A DNA stretch of 45,306 nucleotides from Salinihabitans flavidus (lineage in GTDB: Bacteria > Pseudomonadota > Alphaproteobacteria > Rhodobacterales > Rhodobacteraceae): NCBI RefSeq assembly GCF_900110425.1, contig NZ_FODS01000028.1, positions 1 to 45,306 on the forward strand, written 5' to 3'. The position numbers and the translations under genes were made by a program. Of the stretch, positions 1 to 8,105 are shown one piece after another. The notes beneath the pieces were generated by a model. That model saw nothing but the letters and a program-made list of their open reading frames with translations. It made no database searches and was not told where the DNA came from. Position 1 is the stretch's first letter. Every line of letters begins with the position of its first letter.

Positions 1-5
1 AGGGA

Positions 6-1850
6 ATGGTCATCTACAGAGGAAGAACGCTCGTAGAAAACCTCGAAGTCTACGAAAATCTTGATCCAAATGAGTCGCCGATCGACGCGCTTGTTCCACT
101 GGATCATCTGAAGGGGAATCATACGCCGCGTATCTGTTTTCTGGTTCGGGAATTGATGACTGAAGCGTGGGAGAAGGAAGGATTAGATCTTCGCAGTCCG
201 CTCGTCTCCAATGTCTTGCAATATCTTGAAACCAGCATACGGGAGGAAAACAAGAAGAGAGCACGCAACGACCTGCCCAAGCTTGTGATACCGTCGCACA
301 AAACGGTGTCCAAACATCGGGACGACCTACTGAGTCCGACCGAACTGCTGGTCGCGACCAAAGGGCTTCGTGAAGCTCGGAACAAGCGTGGCCGCGGCAG
401 CACCGACTATCAGGCCCTGATGATCGGTGAGCACGTCCAAATCGATGAGTGCAAAATCTCTTTGATTGTCTCTGCCAAGAATGCGGGCGTGTGGGAGCAC
501 CTGTCCAGAAACCAAAAGGACGCCCTCAAGAAATTAGATGAGTATATCAAAACACGCCTGTGGATTCTGGTCATGATCGACGTCGCTACCAGGATGCCGC
601 TCGCATGGGTCATTGCTGAGAATCCAAATGCAGAGGCCACGCTTGCACTGTTCCGGATGGCGACCCGTGACAAGGACCGAGAGAAGCATTTCTATGGATG
701 TAGCGGCCATCCAGCCTCTGCGGTTGGGCTTATGCACGTCAAGAATGACAACGGCCCCGGATTGCGAAACTCGAAAACAATTGGCGCCCTTATGGGCATC
801 GGAAGCGTCAATAGCACCACGCGGACATATGCCGCCACAGACAGGTCAATCGGCGAACGGCTTTTCGGAACGATGGAAATCGACATTTTTCGCGCGCTCC
901 CGGGCTACACGGGTGGACGTCCAGGCGAGTTGCCAGGCTACGACGCCGTGGCCAACGGCGTTCTGACCGTCGAGCAATTGCACGAAATACTGACCAAGTA
1001 TTTCATCGACGAATATCCATCCATCCGACACTATGGGGTTGGGATGCATGGACGTCGTCCGGCGGAAGTCTACGCATCCGTGAATGCAACGCGTGGTCAG
1101 GTTGCACCTATTGACCCCCATGACAGACGCATTCGGCTGGGATGGGAAGAAATGGTCACGCCAACAGATGAGGGCGTGCGCGTCTTCCACGGCATCTGGT
1201 TCAACTCAGATAAATTTCAGATCCTGCGGGATCGGTTAAAAGGCAAGGTCAAGGTTTTCATCGATCCTGATGATCTGAACTCGGCGACCGTCGTTCTGCC
1301 GGGGGTTAAGGACCCCGTCGAAGTTGCGCTTCAGGTCACGGCGTTCGCGGATATGACACTCCCGGAAGTTCTCAGGCTCATGGCTGAATATCGGCGGGAG
1401 GACCCCGACAGCCGTGAAATCTACGAGGACCGCATCATGCGAACAAGGCGGCAGCGCTACGATAAAATCAAAGCGATCGGAGTGGAGCATAATCTGCCGC
1501 GCAGCTACTCGACCGTTGCAGAATGCCGGGAGATGGCGAAAGCGGTCTTCGCGGGTGCGCGGGCGATAAGATCTCAGCCTTTGGCGGGAACGACCCGCCC
1601 GGGTGAGATCACCAATATCCAACCTGGCGACGGGGTCTTTTTCGTTGGCGTCGATGATAGTTCGGCATCGACTACTGTCGATCCCGACTACGCATCAGAT
1701 GATGCGGGATCAGGATATGGCGGAACCTCAGACATCGTATCGGCTGAAGGTGAAACAAAGCGAACGAACAAACCGGTCAAGCCACGAAAATCAAAAGAAA
1801 ACACGCCGGAAACGCTGCTTCGCCCGCAAAACCTGAAAGGTCTCAACTAA
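6..1850 (+). CDS. tniA: TniA/TnsB-like DDE transposase (N-terminus possibly cut by the window edge)
   Basis: This is the strand-transfer transposase of a Tn7/Tn5053/Tn552-type element, which joins transposon ends to target DNA together with a TniB/TnsC-type ATPase. A retroviral-integrase-like core is visible: Asp147 in VQIDEC, Asp248 in KNDNG and Glu284 in RSIGERLFG. The last two are separated by 35 residues, giving the classical D,D(35)E spacing. A helix-turn-helix-like stretch (SHKTVSKHRDDL, about residues 97-108) precedes the core. The C-terminal third (about 370-480) looks like the Mu-transposase beta-barrel region, and the last 80 residues are low-complexity Ser/Lys-rich. An ATG at base 6 follows AGGGA directly, which is too close for a good ribosome site, so the true start may lie upstream of the window. 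The stop overlaps the next start by one base (TAATG), so the two genes are translationally coupled. Confidence 0.88.
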   Translation: MVIYRGRTLVENLEVYENLDPNESPIDALVPLDHLKGNHTPRICFLVRELMTEAWEKEGLDLRSPLVSNVLQYLETSIREENKKRARNDLPKLVIPSHKTVSKHRDDLLSPTELLVATKGLREARNKRGRGSTDYQALMIGEHVQIDECKISLIVSAKNAGVWEHLSRNQKDALKKLDEYIKTRLWILVMIDVATRMPLAWVIAENPNAEATLALFRMATRDKDREKHFYGCSGHPASAVGLMHVKNDNGPGLRNSKTIGALMGIGSVNSTTRTYAATDRSIGERLFGTMEIDIFRALPGYTGGRPGELPGYDAVANGVLTVEQLHEILTKYFIDEYPSIRHYGVGMHGRRPAEVYASVNATRGQVAPIDPHDRRIRLGWEEMVTPTDEGVRVFHGIWFNSDKFQILRDRLKGKVKVFIDPDDLNSATVVLPGVKDPVEVALQVTAFADMTLPEVLRLMAEYRREDPDSREIYEDRIMRTRRQRYDKIKAIGVEHNLPRSYSTVAECREMAKAVFAGARAIRSQPLAGTTRPGEITNIQPGDGVFFVGVDDSSASTTVDPDYASDDAGSGYGGTSDIVSAEGETKRTNKPVKPRKSKENTPETLLRPQNLKGLN

Positions 1851-2812
1851 TGTCATTCATCAATACCAAGATCGTCGAAGTGTCTGCACCTCTCAAGAGC
1901 GCCCACTTTCCATTCAATCGGGGAGAAGCTTTGTTCGAAGCTATGTCTTGGTGTGTCACCGACTATTACACAAAGGCGTCAGCCGGAAACCCATTTGAAG
2001 CGCGGGGATTGATGGTTATCGGAGAATCCCGCCAGGGCAAATCACGCGAGATCCAGCGCCTCTTGGAACGATTCAACGACGGGTCGGTGGTCATGCCTGA
2101 TGGGCGGCAAGGGACGATTATCCACTGCATTTTGTCCGGTAAAGTCACTTGGAAAGATCTTGGCCTGAAGGTCTTGCATCAACTTGGCTACCCGCTGAAG
2201 GGGCGTCGGACCCAGTCCGATATCTGGGAAATGGTCATAAAATACGCCAAGCTCCAGGGTGTAGTGGGCATCCACTTCGATGAATGCCAGCACGTATTCT
2301 CAGAGGACGGCGAAAGGACCAATCAGCAGATACTCGATAGCTTCAAGACTCTGCTCAAGGAGTCACGCTGGCCGCTAATGTTAATCCTGTCTGGCATACC
2401 GAGCCTTGCGACGCATGTCGCGAAGGAAGAGCAGCTCTCTCGCCTGCTTCGGACTGTTCGGTTCCAAGAGATCGACTTGTCCTGTCCAGCCGATAAAGAC
2501 GAGATGTTGCAGTTGACCTTCAGCTATGCGGAACAAGCCGGACTGGATTTCACGCCGCTTGCAACTGAAGACTTCCTTGAACGCCTCGCATTCACCTGCT
2601 GCAATCGATGGGGGTTGGTCATCGAGATGCTGATCGAGGCGTTCACTCGAGCCAAGTTTCTGAAAGAAGAAGTCTGCACCAAGGACCACTTCTCCTATGC
2701 ATACGCCAAGACCTACTCGACCCCGGTCGGATACTCCCCTTTCACCATGCCCAATTATCAGGATGGTTTCGACCAGGCTCGGCTCATAGAGGTTCTCAAG
2801 CGAACCAGATAA
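1850..2812 (+). CDS. tniB: TniB/TnsC-like transposition AAA+ ATPase
   Basis: ATP-dependent target-selection partner of the upstream transposase. In this family the ATPase loads on target DNA and activates the DDE enzyme. The Walker A motif is GESRQGKS (residues 58-65) and Walker B is GIHFDECQHVF (Asp144, Glu145). A sensor-1-like segment LILSGIPSL and the arginine-bearing LSRLLRTVRF follow. At 320 residues it is close to the usual TniB size. It starts on the last base of the tniA stop codon. No tniQ/tnsD-like targeting gene or resolvase follows; a terminator comes 24 bases after the stop. The element may therefore be a minimal or decayed TniAB module, or the other genes may lie upstream of the window. 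Confidence 0.87.
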   Translation: MSFINTKIVEVSAPLKSAHFPFNRGEALFEAMSWCVTDYYTKASAGNPFEARGLMVIGESRQGKSREIQRLLERFNDGSVVMPDGRQGTIIHCILSGKVTWKDLGLKVLHQLGYPLKGRRTQSDIWEMVIKYAKLQGVVGIHFDECQHVFSEDGERTNQQILDSFKTLLKESRWPLMLILSGIPSLATHVAKEEQLSRLLRTVRFQEIDLSCPADKDEMLQLTFSYAEQAGLDFTPLATEDFLERLAFTCCNRWGLVIEMLIEAFTRAKFLKEEVCTKDHFSYAYAKTYSTPVGYSPFTMPNYQDGFDQARLIEVLKRTR

Positions 2813-2835
2813 CTGCTGCGAAATCTGGTATGCAG

Positions 2836-2862
2836 AGGCCCGCCTTGTGCGGGCCTTTTTTT
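2836..2862 (+). terminator. Rho-independent terminator after tniB
   Basis: An 8-bp perfect stem AGGCCCGC/GCGGGCCT with a 5-base loop is followed directly by seven T residues. It lies 24 bases after the tniB stop and closes the transposition operon. Confidence 0.9.
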
Positions 2863-2872
2863 GTCGGTTCTT

Positions 2873-2908
2873 GTGCGCAAGCTTTCGGTCCAAGTGCGCA
2901 CGCTTTCG
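2873..2908 (+). repeat. Pair of 15-bp direct repeats, candidate transposase sites at an element end
   Basis: GTGCGCAAGCTTTCG (2873-2887) and GTGCGCACGCTTTCG (2894-2908) differ at one base and lie 21 bp apart, about two helical turns. They sit just outside the tniB terminator. TniA/TnsB transposases bind arrays of short repeats at each transposon end, so this pair could be part of such an end. The exact terminus and any target-site duplication could not be found, and the rest of 2909-3060 holds no gene that I recognise. Confidence 0.5.
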
Positions 2909-3060
2909 CCAAGCAAGAAAGTTGGCGTTGTGAAAAGGCAATTAAAACCAGTATGTTACACCAGATGCTTGTATTTCGAATCACTTGGGCGCGCATACAT
3001 TCGCCCCATTGGCACTGGCGCAGCCGTCTGCCGCCGAAGTGTCCCGTGCGGGCCCGCAGG

Positions 3061-4203
3061 TCAGGTTAAGCGTCGGGCAACACCATCGTGTTCCTGGAAA
3101 AGAAAACTCATGTCATCCACGAAGCGGGAGGTTTCCAGATAGTCGCGTATCCGCAGGAATGCTGCCCGGGCAATGCCAGCGGCGTCGTCCGGGTTGGCGA
3201 GTATCCACGCAACCTGAGTGCCGATGTCGGAGAAATCCCATTTGACCGGCACATAGGTCACGCCCGCCTTATAGATGTTCGGGAGCACCTGAAGATGGTC
3301 CATATCCGGCTTGAGAAGCACCGCACCGAATGCCGCCGCCTCGACATCGCGCCAGCAGATTTCGCCATAGCCGAATGGGCTGAAGCAGATCTTCGAGCCT
3401 TTGAGCTCTGCATTGAAGCGGCGCCGGTCTACGAGCCCGTCCGAGACCACCTTGAGTCCGGTCAGGGCGGAAACCGCGTTCGACGCGTGCTGTCGCATGG
3501 CCGAGTACCAGGGCGAACCCTGGCTGCCGAGACGGGCGTGCACGTCGATGTCGCGCGGGCCGGCCAAGAGGGCCTCGATATCGTGATCGAGAAAGTAGCG
3601 ATAGAGATCGGGGGCGGTGAAGAAGTTGGGCGATAGCCGCAGCTTGTCAAGAAAGCCTTCAGGGATTTCCCATCGCGTTTGCTCATCTTCGATTCCGTAG
3701 ACCCGGTTATAGAAGTCGGTCAGGTTGGTATGCCCGAGCGTGGGCGCATCGTATTGGCCGCGATCACGAAAGAGCGACTTCTTGAGATAGAATTCGATAT
3801 GGGGGTCGAGAACCGGGGCCAGCCTCAGGTCGTTATGCGCGAAGGAATCAAGGAAGGCGACGACGTTTGCCCCGCCACGTTCGGCCCGCTCGAAGAGCCG
3901 TTCGAAGACGGCACGCTCGCGGGTGAACCATAGCTGCATCAGCACGCGGTCAACGTTGGAGAAATCGAGCGTCTCTGCCGTCTCGACGGTGTAGAACCGC
4001 AGTTGCACGCCGTGCCGCCGCTCGATCTCCGCCGCGTGCTGCACAAACGGAAAAATCTGCGAATAGGAAATTCGATTCGCCTCAAAGATGACGGCGTAGC
4101 GTGGTGCGTTTCCGCGCCTAAAGGGCCGGGCAAGCACACGCCGCGCCACCGGGCCGAGCCCTTTGCGCGCGGCGTGACGGCCGACCTGTTCGAGGACGGT
4201 CAC
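3061..4203 (-). CDS. Glycosyltransferase-like protein (GT-B type C-terminal domain)
   Basis: A predicted cytoplasmic sugar transferase of 380 residues. The C-terminal third carries the motif FSPFGYGEICWRDVEAAAFG followed by VLLKPDMDHLQ, as in glycosyltransferases with a GT1/exostosin-like nucleotide-sugar-binding half, where the Glu binds the sugar donor. No signal peptide or membrane segment is seen. I chose the GTG start at 4203 because it lies one base after the stop of a small upstream ORF, with GAGG just before it. An upstream in-frame extension to 4329 exists but reads as non-coding, Cys/Arg-rich sequence. Acceptor and donor are unknown. It is the last minus-strand gene before the transposon, 183 bases after rpoN, so it may or may not belong to the amine cluster. 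Confidence 0.7.
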   Translation of the reverse strand: MTVLEQVGRHAARKGLGPVARRVLARPFRRGNAPRYAVIFEANRISYSQIFPFVQHAAEIERRHGVQLRFYTVETAETLDFSNVDRVLMQLWFTRERAVFERLFERAERGGANVVAFLDSFAHNDLRLAPVLDPHIEFYLKKSLFRDRGQYDAPTLGHTNLTDFYNRVYGIEDEQTRWEIPEGFLDKLRLSPNFFTAPDLYRYFLDHDIEALLAGPRDIDVHARLGSQGSPWYSAMRQHASNAVSALTGLKVVSDGLVDRRRFNAELKGSKICFSPFGYGEICWRDVEAAAFGAVLLKPDMDHLQVLPNIYKAGVTYVPVKWDFSDIGTQVAWILANPDDAAGIARAAFLRIRDYLETSRFVDDMSFLFQEHDGVARRLT

Positions 4204-4204
4204 C

Positions 4205-4339
4205 TCAGAACGGTCTTGCGTGAAAGGTCTTGAACATCGCATCATCATAGACTGCGGGCCAATTCTCCCGCAACGCGCGCGACATATGCCTGAGTGTCTG
4301 ATCGAGTGCGCGTTGCCAATACCACACAAAACCCCTCAT
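4205..4339 (-). CDS. Small 44-residue ORF between rpoN and the glycosyltransferase gene
   Basis: An ATG-started ORF beginning MRGFVWYWQRALDQ and ending with TGA one base before the GTG of the glycosyltransferase gene. It is rich in Trp, Arg and aromatic residues and could form an amphipathic helix. The same reading frame stays open upstream into the end of rpoN, so this could also be the surviving C-terminus of a larger, disrupted gene. I do not recognise the family. Its stop/start arrangement with the next gene suggests translational coupling if it is expressed. Confidence 0.4.
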   Translation of the reverse strand: MRGFVWYWQRALDQTLRHMSRALRENWPAVYDDAMFKTFHARPF

Positions 4340-4386
4340 CGCGCGTTTGGCTTCGACGTCGCGGGCAAAGGCGGATAGGGGGGCGG

Positions 4387-5667
4387 CTATTTTAAGTCGT
4401 TCTTCGGATCGGCCGTGTGGTGCCTGCGCCGTCGCTCCGCACGATTTCCCAGTCCTGCACGTGCTCTTAGCCTGGCAGTCACGCGCCGCGAAACCATGAT
4501 TCCTTCACTCGCTAGTTTCTCGGCAATTCCGGCATCCGAAAGGGGGGCGCCGGGCTCCTCTGCTTTGACGATCTCGTTGATGCGCAGAAGGATGGCGGGT
4601 TCACTGGTCGGCGGGGCCGTCTGGTCGCGGCGACGCACGCCCCGACAGAAAAATGTCCGCAATGGAAACGTCCCGAGAGGTGTCGCGGCGGCCCCGGAAT
4701 TGACGATCCGCCCCACCGTGCTTTCATGCAGGTCGAGTTCCGCCGCGACTGCCCGCATTGTGAGAGGGCGTTGAGCGCCCGCACCCTTTGTAAGAAACTC
4801 AGCCTGTTCGCGGGCCAGAATCCTTCCGATTGAAAGGAGTGATCGTCTGCGACGCTCAAGGGCCATGATCAGGTTGCGTGCCTCTGACCGTTCTTGAGAC
4901 AGCCGGGTGCCGGCGGTCCTATGCGCCGTTCCCGGGTCGATCAAGGTCGCCTTCGGCATGGTGTCGGGGTTCACGTCCACCTCCCAGGCGCCGCTTCTAT
5001 TGTGAAAAACGAGGTCGGCAAGCCGCGGCAACGCGTGGGACGAAGCAAAACACGCCGCTGGTCGGGGGTTTAGCGTGCGCAGTCGTGCCAATGCCGCGGT
5101 CACGGAATCCTCAGGCAAATCCACTTCGCGCTGGAGCGCGGCAAACCCGCCTCTTGAAAGACTTGGCAAGGCATCGAGCACACAACGCATCTCCTCGGAA
5201 ATCGTCTCGGTTTCCTCCAGCTGGAGCGCAAGACATTCCGAAACCGATCTTGCGAAAAGGCCACGCGGTTCAATTTTCTGCAAGGCAGTGAGAATTCGCA
5301 GCACCTCTTTGATGGGGAGCCCGCTCCTTTGCGCGATTTCCTCTATTGGACGGATGATGAAGCCGTTGGAATCCATCTCGTCAATCAGTTCCAGCGCCAC
5401 ACTACGATCCTGCGGCGCCGGGACCAGATCAGGCAACTGCGCAAGCACATGCGATATCAGCGACGGAGTTTCAGCTTCGACCGCAATCCCGGATTCAAGC
5501 GCGGAGGGGAGGTGCAACTCTATCCACGGGTTGTCAGCGGTTATCTCACGAAGGCTTATCGCCAGTTCGAGATTGGACAATTCAAGAAAGCCGATCGCAC
5601 GCAGCATGTCCTGACTGAGCTTTAGCCGGGTTTGCTGAGCAAGAACGATTTGCGGGCTGAGTTTCAT
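4387..5667 (-). CDS. rpoN: RNA polymerase sigma-54 factor, divergent paralogue
   Basis: Alternative sigma factor (426 residues) that directs RNA polymerase to -24/-12 promoters and needs an AAA+ activator. Region I is the leucine/glutamine-rich start (residues 4-40, ending FLELSNLEL), followed by an acidic linker and the core-binding domain (about 70-270). The helix-turn-helix LTMRAVAAELDLHESTVGRIV (302-322) with ATPLGTF is intact. The RpoN box, normally ARRTVAKYRE, reads SRRVTARLRA (393-402), so the -24 recognition element is altered. The tail ends in an Arg/His-rich stretch. Its ATG overlaps the stop of the amidotransferase gene (ATGA), which places it inside the amine operon rather than at a housekeeping rpoN locus. 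I infer a dedicated sigma factor for this cluster. Confidence 0.88.
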   Translation of the reverse strand: MKLSPQIVLAQQTRLKLSQDMLRAIGFLELSNLELAISLREITADNPWIELHLPSALESGIAVEAETPSLISHVLAQLPDLVPAPQDRSVALELIDEMDSNGFIIRPIEEIAQRSGLPIKEVLRILTALQKIEPRGLFARSVSECLALQLEETETISEEMRCVLDALPSLSRGGFAALQREVDLPEDSVTAALARLRTLNPRPAACFASSHALPRLADLVFHNRSGAWEVDVNPDTMPKATLIDPGTAHRTAGTRLSQERSEARNLIMALERRRRSLLSIGRILAREQAEFLTKGAGAQRPLTMRAVAAELDLHESTVGRIVNSGAAATPLGTFPLRTFFCRGVRRRDQTAPPTSEPAILLRINEIVKAEEPGAPLSDAGIAEKLASEGIMVSRRVTARLRARAGLGNRAERRRRHHTADPKNDLK

Positions 5668-6386
5668 TCCGGGCTGAGCGTTCTCGATCTTAGGAAATCG
5701 GCAATCCCCCGTGCGATCCTCTCCGTATCCAAAGGTCTGTCCAGCCCCGTCTTGGCCGACTCGACCTGCTCTACCGACAAGCGGGAGCCGGCAAACATGT
5801 CGAGCAGTTTGGCGAAGAATTCACGTTCAAACTCGGGGTGAAACTGAACTGACATCGCGGGAAAATCATCATAGATCAGCGCCCCATTGGGAGAGGCCGC
5901 GTTATCGACGAGGCGTCGGCTATTCGGCGGTTTCGTGATGACCTGATCCTGGTGAATCGACAGAACCTCAAGCGGACCTGCCCCGAAAATGGCTTCGCCA
6001 TCTGACGTCAGGGTTTGCGTATTGCGGCCCAGAACCCAGCCGCATTCCGCCTTTCTCGCCTCGCCACCGAACGCTTGCGCCATGACCTGATGGCCGAAAC
6101 AGACCCCGAACAGTGGCACCCGGGCCTCTGCCACCTTGCGGAGAAAGGCCATGAGAGGCGAAATCCAAGGATGGTCGTCGTACACACCCGCTCGCGCCCC
6201 CGTGATCAGATATGCATCGAACCGGCGGGGATCTTCCGGCAATGCCGCCGCTGTGACATCTATCTTGTCAAACCGCGCTTCCGGCAGAGCCGGCCCAAGC
6301 AGGGCTTCGAGCATATCGACATAGGTGCCGTGACCGGCCAGCTTCGCATCATCCGGGCGGTCGGTTTCAAGTATACAAACCTTCAT
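5664..6386 (-). CDS. Class-I glutamine amidotransferase-like hydrolase (putative gamma-glutamyl amide hydrolase)
   Basis: A stand-alone GATase1 domain of 240 residues. The nucleophile elbow is FGVCFGHQ (Cys96) and the catalytic His183/Glu185 lie in QFHPEFE. Related free-standing proteins accompany glutamine-synthetase-like ligases in aniline and amine catabolic clusters (for example the AtdA1/AtdA2 type pair), where they handle gamma-glutamyl intermediates. From context I infer release of glutamate from a gamma-glutamylated compound. It lies 8 bases after the permease gene and overlaps rpoN by four bases. An alternative is a GMP-synthase-like subunit used in some other amide reaction. Confidence 0.78.
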   Translation of the reverse strand: MKVCILETDRPDDAKLAGHGTYVDMLEALLGPALPEARFDKIDVTAAALPEDPRRFDAYLITGARAGVYDDHPWISPLMAFLRKVAEARVPLFGVCFGHQVMAQAFGGEARKAECGWVLGRNTQTLTSDGEAIFGAGPLEVLSIHQDQVITKPPNSRRLVDNAASPNGALIYDDFPAMSVQFHPEFEREFFAKLLDMFAGSRLSVEQVESAKTGLDRPLDTERIARGIADFLRSRTLSPE

Positions 6387-6394
6387 CGGGCCTC

Positions 6395-7237
6395 TCAGTG
6401 CTTTCGATCCCGCGTGGCGATCACCGCCGCGACAATAAGGATCAGCGAGAACAGAACAATCAGAGTTCCGACGGCGTTGATTTCGGGGGTCACGCCCCGT
6501 CGCATCGTCGAATAGATATACATCGGCAACGTGTTGTCGCGCCCGGTCAGGAAGAAGGTCACCGGGATTTCATCGAACGACAGCACGAAGGACAGCAATC
6601 CCGCCCCGATCACCGCGGAGCGGATATTGGGCAAGGTGATATGGATGAATGTATAGATCTGGGTGGCGCCCAGATCGGCCGACGCTTCTTCCAGTGACTT
6701 GGGAAGCCGTTCGAGCCGCGCCGACACCTGGGTGACCACCACGGCCAGAAGCGCCGTGGCGTGGCCAAGAATGACCGTCTCAAGGCTAAGATCGAAGCCG
6801 AGAACCCGGAACAGGTTCAGCATGGAAATACCCGTCACGACGCCGGGCAATGTGATCGGAAGAACAACCAGCCGACGAAAGACAGTTTTGCCCGGGAAAT
6901 GCAACCGATGCAGCGCCAGCGCCGCTGGCACACCTACAAGAAGCGTCAGCACCGTCGCACAACTGGCCACGTAGAAGCTGTTTCCGATGGCGTCCTGAAG
7001 CTGGGAGTTGTTCCACAGGCGCTGATACCATTCCAGCGTGAATCCTGACAGCGGCCATGTCAGCGAACGGGAGTCGTTGAAACTGAAGATGATCAGAATC
7101 CAGATCGGAATATAGAGAAACGCCATCAGGATCGCCACAAAGGTCATGAACGCTGTATCGGCGGCAAAGCGTTGCACCACGCTACGCTTTTTCTTCACGG
7201 GCGCGGCAACCCGCGGGGTACTAAGGGTCATGACCAT
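6395..7237 (-). CDS. Polyamine-type ABC transporter permease (PotC-like)
   Basis: Inner-membrane permease of 280 residues with about six membrane helices. The ATPase-coupling EAA loop reads EEASADLGATQIYTFIHITLPNIRS in the middle of the protein; the key residues are EEASADLGA and LP. FDEIPVTFFLTG near the C-terminus is typical of PotC/YdcV proteins. The ATG at 7237 was chosen because AGAGG lies six bases ahead; a second ATG at 7231 is possible. It starts one base after the stop of the partner permease gene. It imports the substrate with the three neighbouring subunits. Confidence 0.88.
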   Translation of the reverse strand: MVMTLSTPRVAAPVKKKRSVVQRFAADTAFMTFVAILMAFLYIPIWILIIFSFNDSRSLTWPLSGFTLEWYQRLWNNSQLQDAIGNSFYVASCATVLTLLVGVPAALALHRLHFPGKTVFRRLVVLPITLPGVVTGISMLNLFRVLGFDLSLETVILGHATALLAVVVTQVSARLERLPKSLEEASADLGATQIYTFIHITLPNIRSAVIGAGLLSFVLSFDEIPVTFFLTGRDNTLPMYIYSTMRRGVTPEINAVGTLIVLFSLILIVAAVIATRDRKH

Positions 7238-7238
7238 A

Positions 7239-8105
7239 TCATACCTCTTTGGGGCTATAGTGGCGTTCAACACGCCCTGAAAGCGACAGAACCGTCAATA
7301 CGATGACAAGAACCAGAATCGACAAGGCGGACCCCATCGGCCAGTTCAACGCAGTCCCGAACTGCGTTACGATAACGTTGGCAACCAGATTGCCATCCGG
7401 CCCGCCAACCAGGAACGGCGCGACGAAGTCGCCGAACGTGAGACAGAAGGTCATGGTGAATCCCGCCGCGACACCGGGTATCGACAGGGGCAGTGTTATC
7501 CGCAGAAATGTCGGTATCGGTCTCAACCCGAGATCAGCGGAAGCCTCGACAAGATTGCGCGGGATCTTTTCCAGAGCGGTATAGATCGGCATCACCATGA
7601 ACGGGATGAAGATATAGGTGAGCGTCACGACCATCGCGAACTGATTGTAGAGGAACATATCCGACGGCTCCGACAGAATGCCGATGCTCATGAGAAAGGA
7701 GTTCAGGACTCCTTCGGTCCCGAGGATCGTCTTCCACACATAGGCGCGCAGCAGGTAGCTCACCCAAAGCGGCGCGATAACCGCCATGTAGAGCCATGTT
7801 CGCAAAGCCTGCGATTTGCAGCGGAAGGCCAGAAAGTAAGCGAAGGGATAGCCAAGAAGAAAGGAGAACAGCGATACCAGAAGTGAAACCTTCAGCGTGC
7901 GTATCAGAACCTTGGAATACTGCGGATCCGTAAACAGCGTGAGGTAGTTGCCGAACTGAAAATCAGGACTGAATGTCGGGTACTGCTTGGTCCAGAAGCT
8001 ATAGGTGGCGATGATGGCATAGGGCAGCAGCATGAACACCGAAATCCATAGTAGCGGAATGCCCAATACCGCCACTCCCGGCAGCTTCTCGCTCAAAAAC
8101 CGCAT
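7239..8105 (-). CDS. Polyamine-type ABC transporter permease (PotB-like)
   Basis: Inner-membrane permease of 288 residues with six predicted helices. It has an early hydrophobic segment (GIPLLWISVFMLLPYAII) and an EAA loop with the key residues VEASADLGL followed by ITLPLSIPG. PotB/YdcU proteins have this layout. The ATG overlaps the stop of the ATPase gene by one base (TAATG), and the stop lies one base before the next permease start, so the importer genes are co-translated. Confidence 0.88.
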   Translation of the reverse strand: MRFLSEKLPGVAVLGIPLLWISVFMLLPYAIIATYSFWTKQYPTFSPDFQFGNYLTLFTDPQYSKVLIRTLKVSLLVSLFSFLLGYPFAYFLAFRCKSQALRTWLYMAVIAPLWVSYLLRAYVWKTILGTEGVLNSFLMSIGILSEPSDMFLYNQFAMVVTLTYIFIPFMVMPIYTALEKIPRNLVEASADLGLRPIPTFLRITLPLSIPGVAAGFTMTFCLTFGDFVAPFLVGGPDGNLVANVIVTQFGTALNWPMGSALSILVLVIVLTVLSLSGRVERHYSPKEV

